In this document: positions 5,286 through 7,413 of the stretch, in pieces
Layout: every line of letters starts with the position of its first letter
Position numbering within the stretch: the stretch's first letter is position 1
NCBI GenBank assembly: GCA_913031515.1
Contig: CAJWET010000075.1
Location: 1 to 7,413 of the forward strand
Source: an uncultured Acidimicrobiaceae bacterium
Lineage (GTDB): Bacteria; Actinomycetota; Acidimicrobiia; Acidimicrobiales; UBA8592
Reading direction: 5' to 3'
DNA: 7,413 bases
Position numbers and translations under genes: made by a program
Notes under the pieces: model-generated
The model's database searches: none
What the model saw: only the letters and a program-made list of their open reading frames with translations
What the model was told of the DNA's origin: nothing

Positions 5286-6534
5286 CTGTATCTGGTTTTA
5301 CATCGATAAGACGTTCCACATTCCTCAATGCAGGGAAAAAACGCCACCAAATGACCACAACAGCTAATGTCCCCACCCCTCCAAAGAGAATTGCGCCCAC
5401 AAGTCCAAACGCTGCTGCTGTCAATCCTGATTCCACCGCTCCAAGTTCATTTGACGCCCCTATAAAAACTCCCTCGACAGCTAAAACACGCCCTCGCATA
5501 CGTTCAGGAGTTGCGAGAGGAACGAGACTGGCACGGATGTAGACGGATACTGCATCTGCTCCGGCAAGAACAGCCAAAGCTATGAAGGCAAGAACAAAAT
5601 TAGTTGTTAAGCCTAAGACGATAGTTCCAAAACCGAAGATCCCCACAGAAACAAATAATGACCGCCCTATGTGAGTCCGTAAGGGGCGCACAGAAAGACT
5701 AACAGCGACCACTGTGGCACCAATTCCTACTGCAGCCCGCAACCAACCTAAACCTACTGCTCCTACGCCTAATCGATCTTCAGCAATAGCGGGTAACAGA
5801 GCTACTGCCCCTCCAAGTAATACGGCAATAAGATCAAGTGAAATCGCACCAAAGAGTACGGGCTTGGAACGGACGAACCGGAGTCCTTCCAAAGCATCAT
5901 GAAACGCTTGGCGCGTTCCAGATGTTTCTAGTCTTTTGATGGGGAACGAACCAACAGTTAGCAATAGCAAAGCTGCAACGATATACGCACAAACTGCAGC
6001 GAGATACGGCGTAGAGCGACCAGCAACGAAAATAAACCCAAATGCAGCTGGGCCGGCGATAATCCCCGCTTGAAATGCAACTGATTTTAAAGCTACAACT
6101 CGCTCAACGACCTCGTCTGGAGCCCAATCTATCGGCAATGCCCGACTAGCCGGAGTTGCAAATGCTCGAGCAACGCCAAATAGCATCATCAATCCAAAAA
6201 TAGGTAGGACTGAAGTTGGGTTTGTAGCGACATACAGAAAGATCAGAAAAGAAACTAACGCCTCGCACAGCAAAGCGCAGCCAAAAACTTTCCGCCTATC
6301 TTTTCTATCTGCCAATGGGCCTGTAAATGGCGAAAGGACAGCCACCGGAATAAATTCAGCTAATCCTAAAAGCCCTAAATCAAGTGCATTGCCAGTCATA
6401 TCATAAACCTGTTTCCCGATAATGGTTATCTGACCAACGGTCGCGAAAGCAGAAAAGAAGGAAGCAGTAAGAAGAACTTTAACTTGCCGAGGTATTGTCA
6501 CATGCTGGGGAGCTGGACTGCTCTTGTCATTCAT
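5281..6534 (-). CDS. Major facilitator superfamily transporter, EntS/transmembrane-effector type
   Basis: This is a 417-residue integral membrane protein with about 12 predicted hydrophobic segments, close to the family's usual length of 400-430. The cytoplasmic loop signature between helices 2 and 3 is present as GPLADRKDRRKV (72-83), and a second-half counterpart is ATPERMRGRVLAVEG (341-355). The overall pattern, including ALEGLRFVRSKP (214-225) in the central loop, resembles the branch that includes the enterobactin exporter EntS and other drug or small-molecule exporters. It would move an unknown small molecule using the proton gradient. The ATG overlaps the stop of the upstream hydrolase gene (ATGA at 6534-6531), which implies translational coupling, so the hydrolase product or substrate may be its cargo. 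Two other ATGs nearby (6538, 6530) are in other frames. Confidence 0.88.
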   Translation of the reverse strand: MNDKSSPAPQHVTIPRQVKVLLTASFFSAFATVGQITIIGKQVYDMTGNALDLGLLGLAEFIPVAVLSPFTGPLADRKDRRKVFGCALLCEALVSFLIFLYVATNPTSVLPIFGLMMLFGVARAFATPASRALPIDWAPDEVVERVVALKSVAFQAGIIAGPAAFGFIFVAGRSTPYLAAVCAYIVAALLLLTVGSFPIKRLETSGTRQAFHDALEGLRFVRSKPVLFGAISLDLIAVLLGGAVALLPAIAEDRLGVGAVGLGWLRAAVGIGATVVAVSLSVRPLRTHIGRSLFVSVGIFGFGTIVLGLTTNFVLAFIALAVLAGADAVSVYIRASLVPLATPERMRGRVLAVEGVFIGASNELGAVESGLTAAAFGLVGAILFGGVGTLAVVVIWWRFFPALRNVERLIDVKPDTG

Positions 6535-7413
6535 TCATGGTCTATCTGATCAACGATTGCTTCCGATTCTCTCATAGCAGCAGCAAAAACTCCTTTACTC
6601 ATAAGACTGGATTCCTTTTGACGCCTCGCCTTATAGATCTCAGCTCGAACTCCGTGCACTGTCTTATTTTCTGGTTCTGCATTGGCAGCAAACTCAATCA
6701 AATGGCATGAAAGCCTGAAATCTCCATTTTCAGCTAGCTGTTGGGCTCGGCTAACAAGTGGAGATACTCCTCCGGCGAGAGCGACTAGTTCGCTTCCAAG
6801 ATCTGATTGCGGGGAGGGCTTAAGGGAAGCGGGGTCAGCATCCCACCATCCGCCGAACATACGCCAGATATTCCTCACTACAAATTCGGGTTCATCATAA
6901 AGCGGTTGAAGCCAAGGTAGTCCAAGTTTATCTTGGTCAACTTTCACCTCGTGAATAATCTCATTTAGGGAGGCACCACCATTCATCAAAGCGACTGTGT
7001 CGTTGACAAGCGCTTCTAACACGTCTGCAATATCAGTGAGCACCCGATGAATACGGTCTTTGCCTACAATCGGCAAGCCATGGGCAGGTAGCAGGAGTTC
7101 AGCATCATAGGACATCATCTCTCGCAGAGCAGAGGCCCATTCGAGCGGGTAGCGTTGCACTTTTTGTGGGTTTCCGGCGTTTGGGAAAACCCAAATAACT
7201 AAGTCACCCGTTACTAGGGCCTTCTTCGACGGCAACCAAGCCCATGTGTGGTCATCTGTTTCCCCTTTGCCATGGTGGAACTCCATCTCTAATCCGCCAA
7301 CCTTTAGAGACATCTCGTCGGTGTAAACAACATCGGGCCATACAGTTTCCTCAGGCAGGAAACGGGGATGGCCATGCGAAAGGCCCATCCCATGCTTAGG
7401 AGATACGCCTCCG
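6531..7413 (-). CDS. Metallo-beta-lactamase-fold hydrolase with alkyl-sulfatase-type dimerisation domain (5' partial)
   Basis: The frame stays open through the window edge (293 residues visible), so the N-terminus with the HxHxDH metal motif is missing. Numbering from the Met at 7388: ETDDHTWAWLP (43-53) is a beta-lactamase-fold strand region, VTGDLV holds a likely metal-bridging Asp62, and LLLPAHGLPIVG ends the fold with the likely metal ligand His103. After that comes a helical region (about 115-225) with NDTVALMNGGASLNEIIHEVK and VVRNIWRMFGGWWDADPASL. Its spacing and GWWD..PASL signature resemble the dimerisation domain of SdsA1-type alkyl sulfatases. Known members cleave alkyl sulfates, but this family has broader esters as substrates, so the substrate is unassigned. 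The remaining C-terminus is helical. The stop overlaps the exporter start. The internal Met is not taken as the start because the fold would be cut. Confidence 0.85.
   Translation of the reverse strand, partial: GGVSPKHGMGLSHGHPRFLPEETVWPDVVYTDEMSLKVGGLEMEFHHGKGETDDHTWAWLPSKKALVTGDLVIWVFPNAGNPQKVQRYPLEWASALREMMSYDAELLLPAHGLPIVGKDRIHRVLTDIADVLEALVNDTVALMNGGASLNEIIHEVKVDQDKLGLPWLQPLYDEPEFVVRNIWRMFGGWWDADPASLKPSPQSDLGSELVALAGGVSPLVSRAQQLAENGDFRLSCHLIEFAANAEPENKTVHGVRAEIYKARRQKESSLMSKGVFAAAMRESEAIVDQIDHE

Overview
The window (7,413 bases) looks bacterial and gene-dense. It carries part or all of seven protein genes, no RNA gene, and no recognisable insertion sequence or CRISPR array. The GTPase motifs resemble actinobacterial MeaB, and base composition is moderate (about 45-50% G+C) except for a clearly GC-richer first 540 bases. 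The gene set suggests an aerobic, acyl-CoA-degrading organism that uses cobalamin and very probably selenium. An actinobacterial origin, perhaps a free-living aquatic member of Acidimicrobiia, is a guess from motif style and is not proven by this window.

Layout. Positions 2-1369 (+) hold the 3' part of a fused cobalamin-binding domain plus MeaB-type G-protein chaperone of an acyl-CoA mutase. A small uncharacterised gene (1366-1623, -) converges on it, and their stop codons overlap. A 190-base divergent spacer follows, with a 14-base perfect palindrome and promoter-like elements. Next come two tightly coupled genes on the + strand: a 598-residue acyl-CoA dehydrogenase of the large DmdC-like type (1814-3610) and a redoxin-fold protein (3613-4647). 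On the - strand, 4653-5213 is an uncharacterised gene, and 6531-7413 plus 5281-6534 form a two-gene operon. That operon encodes a metallo-beta-lactamase-fold hydrolase with an alkyl-sulfatase-type dimerisation domain (5' end outside the window) and a major facilitator superfamily exporter, joined by an ATGA overlap.

The main discovery is the redoxin gene. A simple ORF call splits it into two fragments separated by a TGA at 4027-4029. The two halves are in the same frame, and the TGA falls exactly at the nucleophile position of a thioredoxin-like active site (Ser-Ser-Trp-U-Gly-Cys). A perfect 7-bp stem with a GGU loop begins 14 bases after the TGA, as expected for a bacterial SECIS element. 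The best reading is one 344-residue selenoprotein with selenocysteine at residue 139. No selA, selB, selC or selD is visible here, so the decoding machinery must be elsewhere in the genome.

How the genes may work together: the mutase chaperone and the acyl-CoA dehydrogenase both belong to acyl-CoA (branched or short-chain acid) breakdown. The selenoprotein is probably co-translated with the dehydrogenase and may serve redox protection or thiol exchange near it, but this link rests only on gene order. The hydrolase and exporter form a separate unit.
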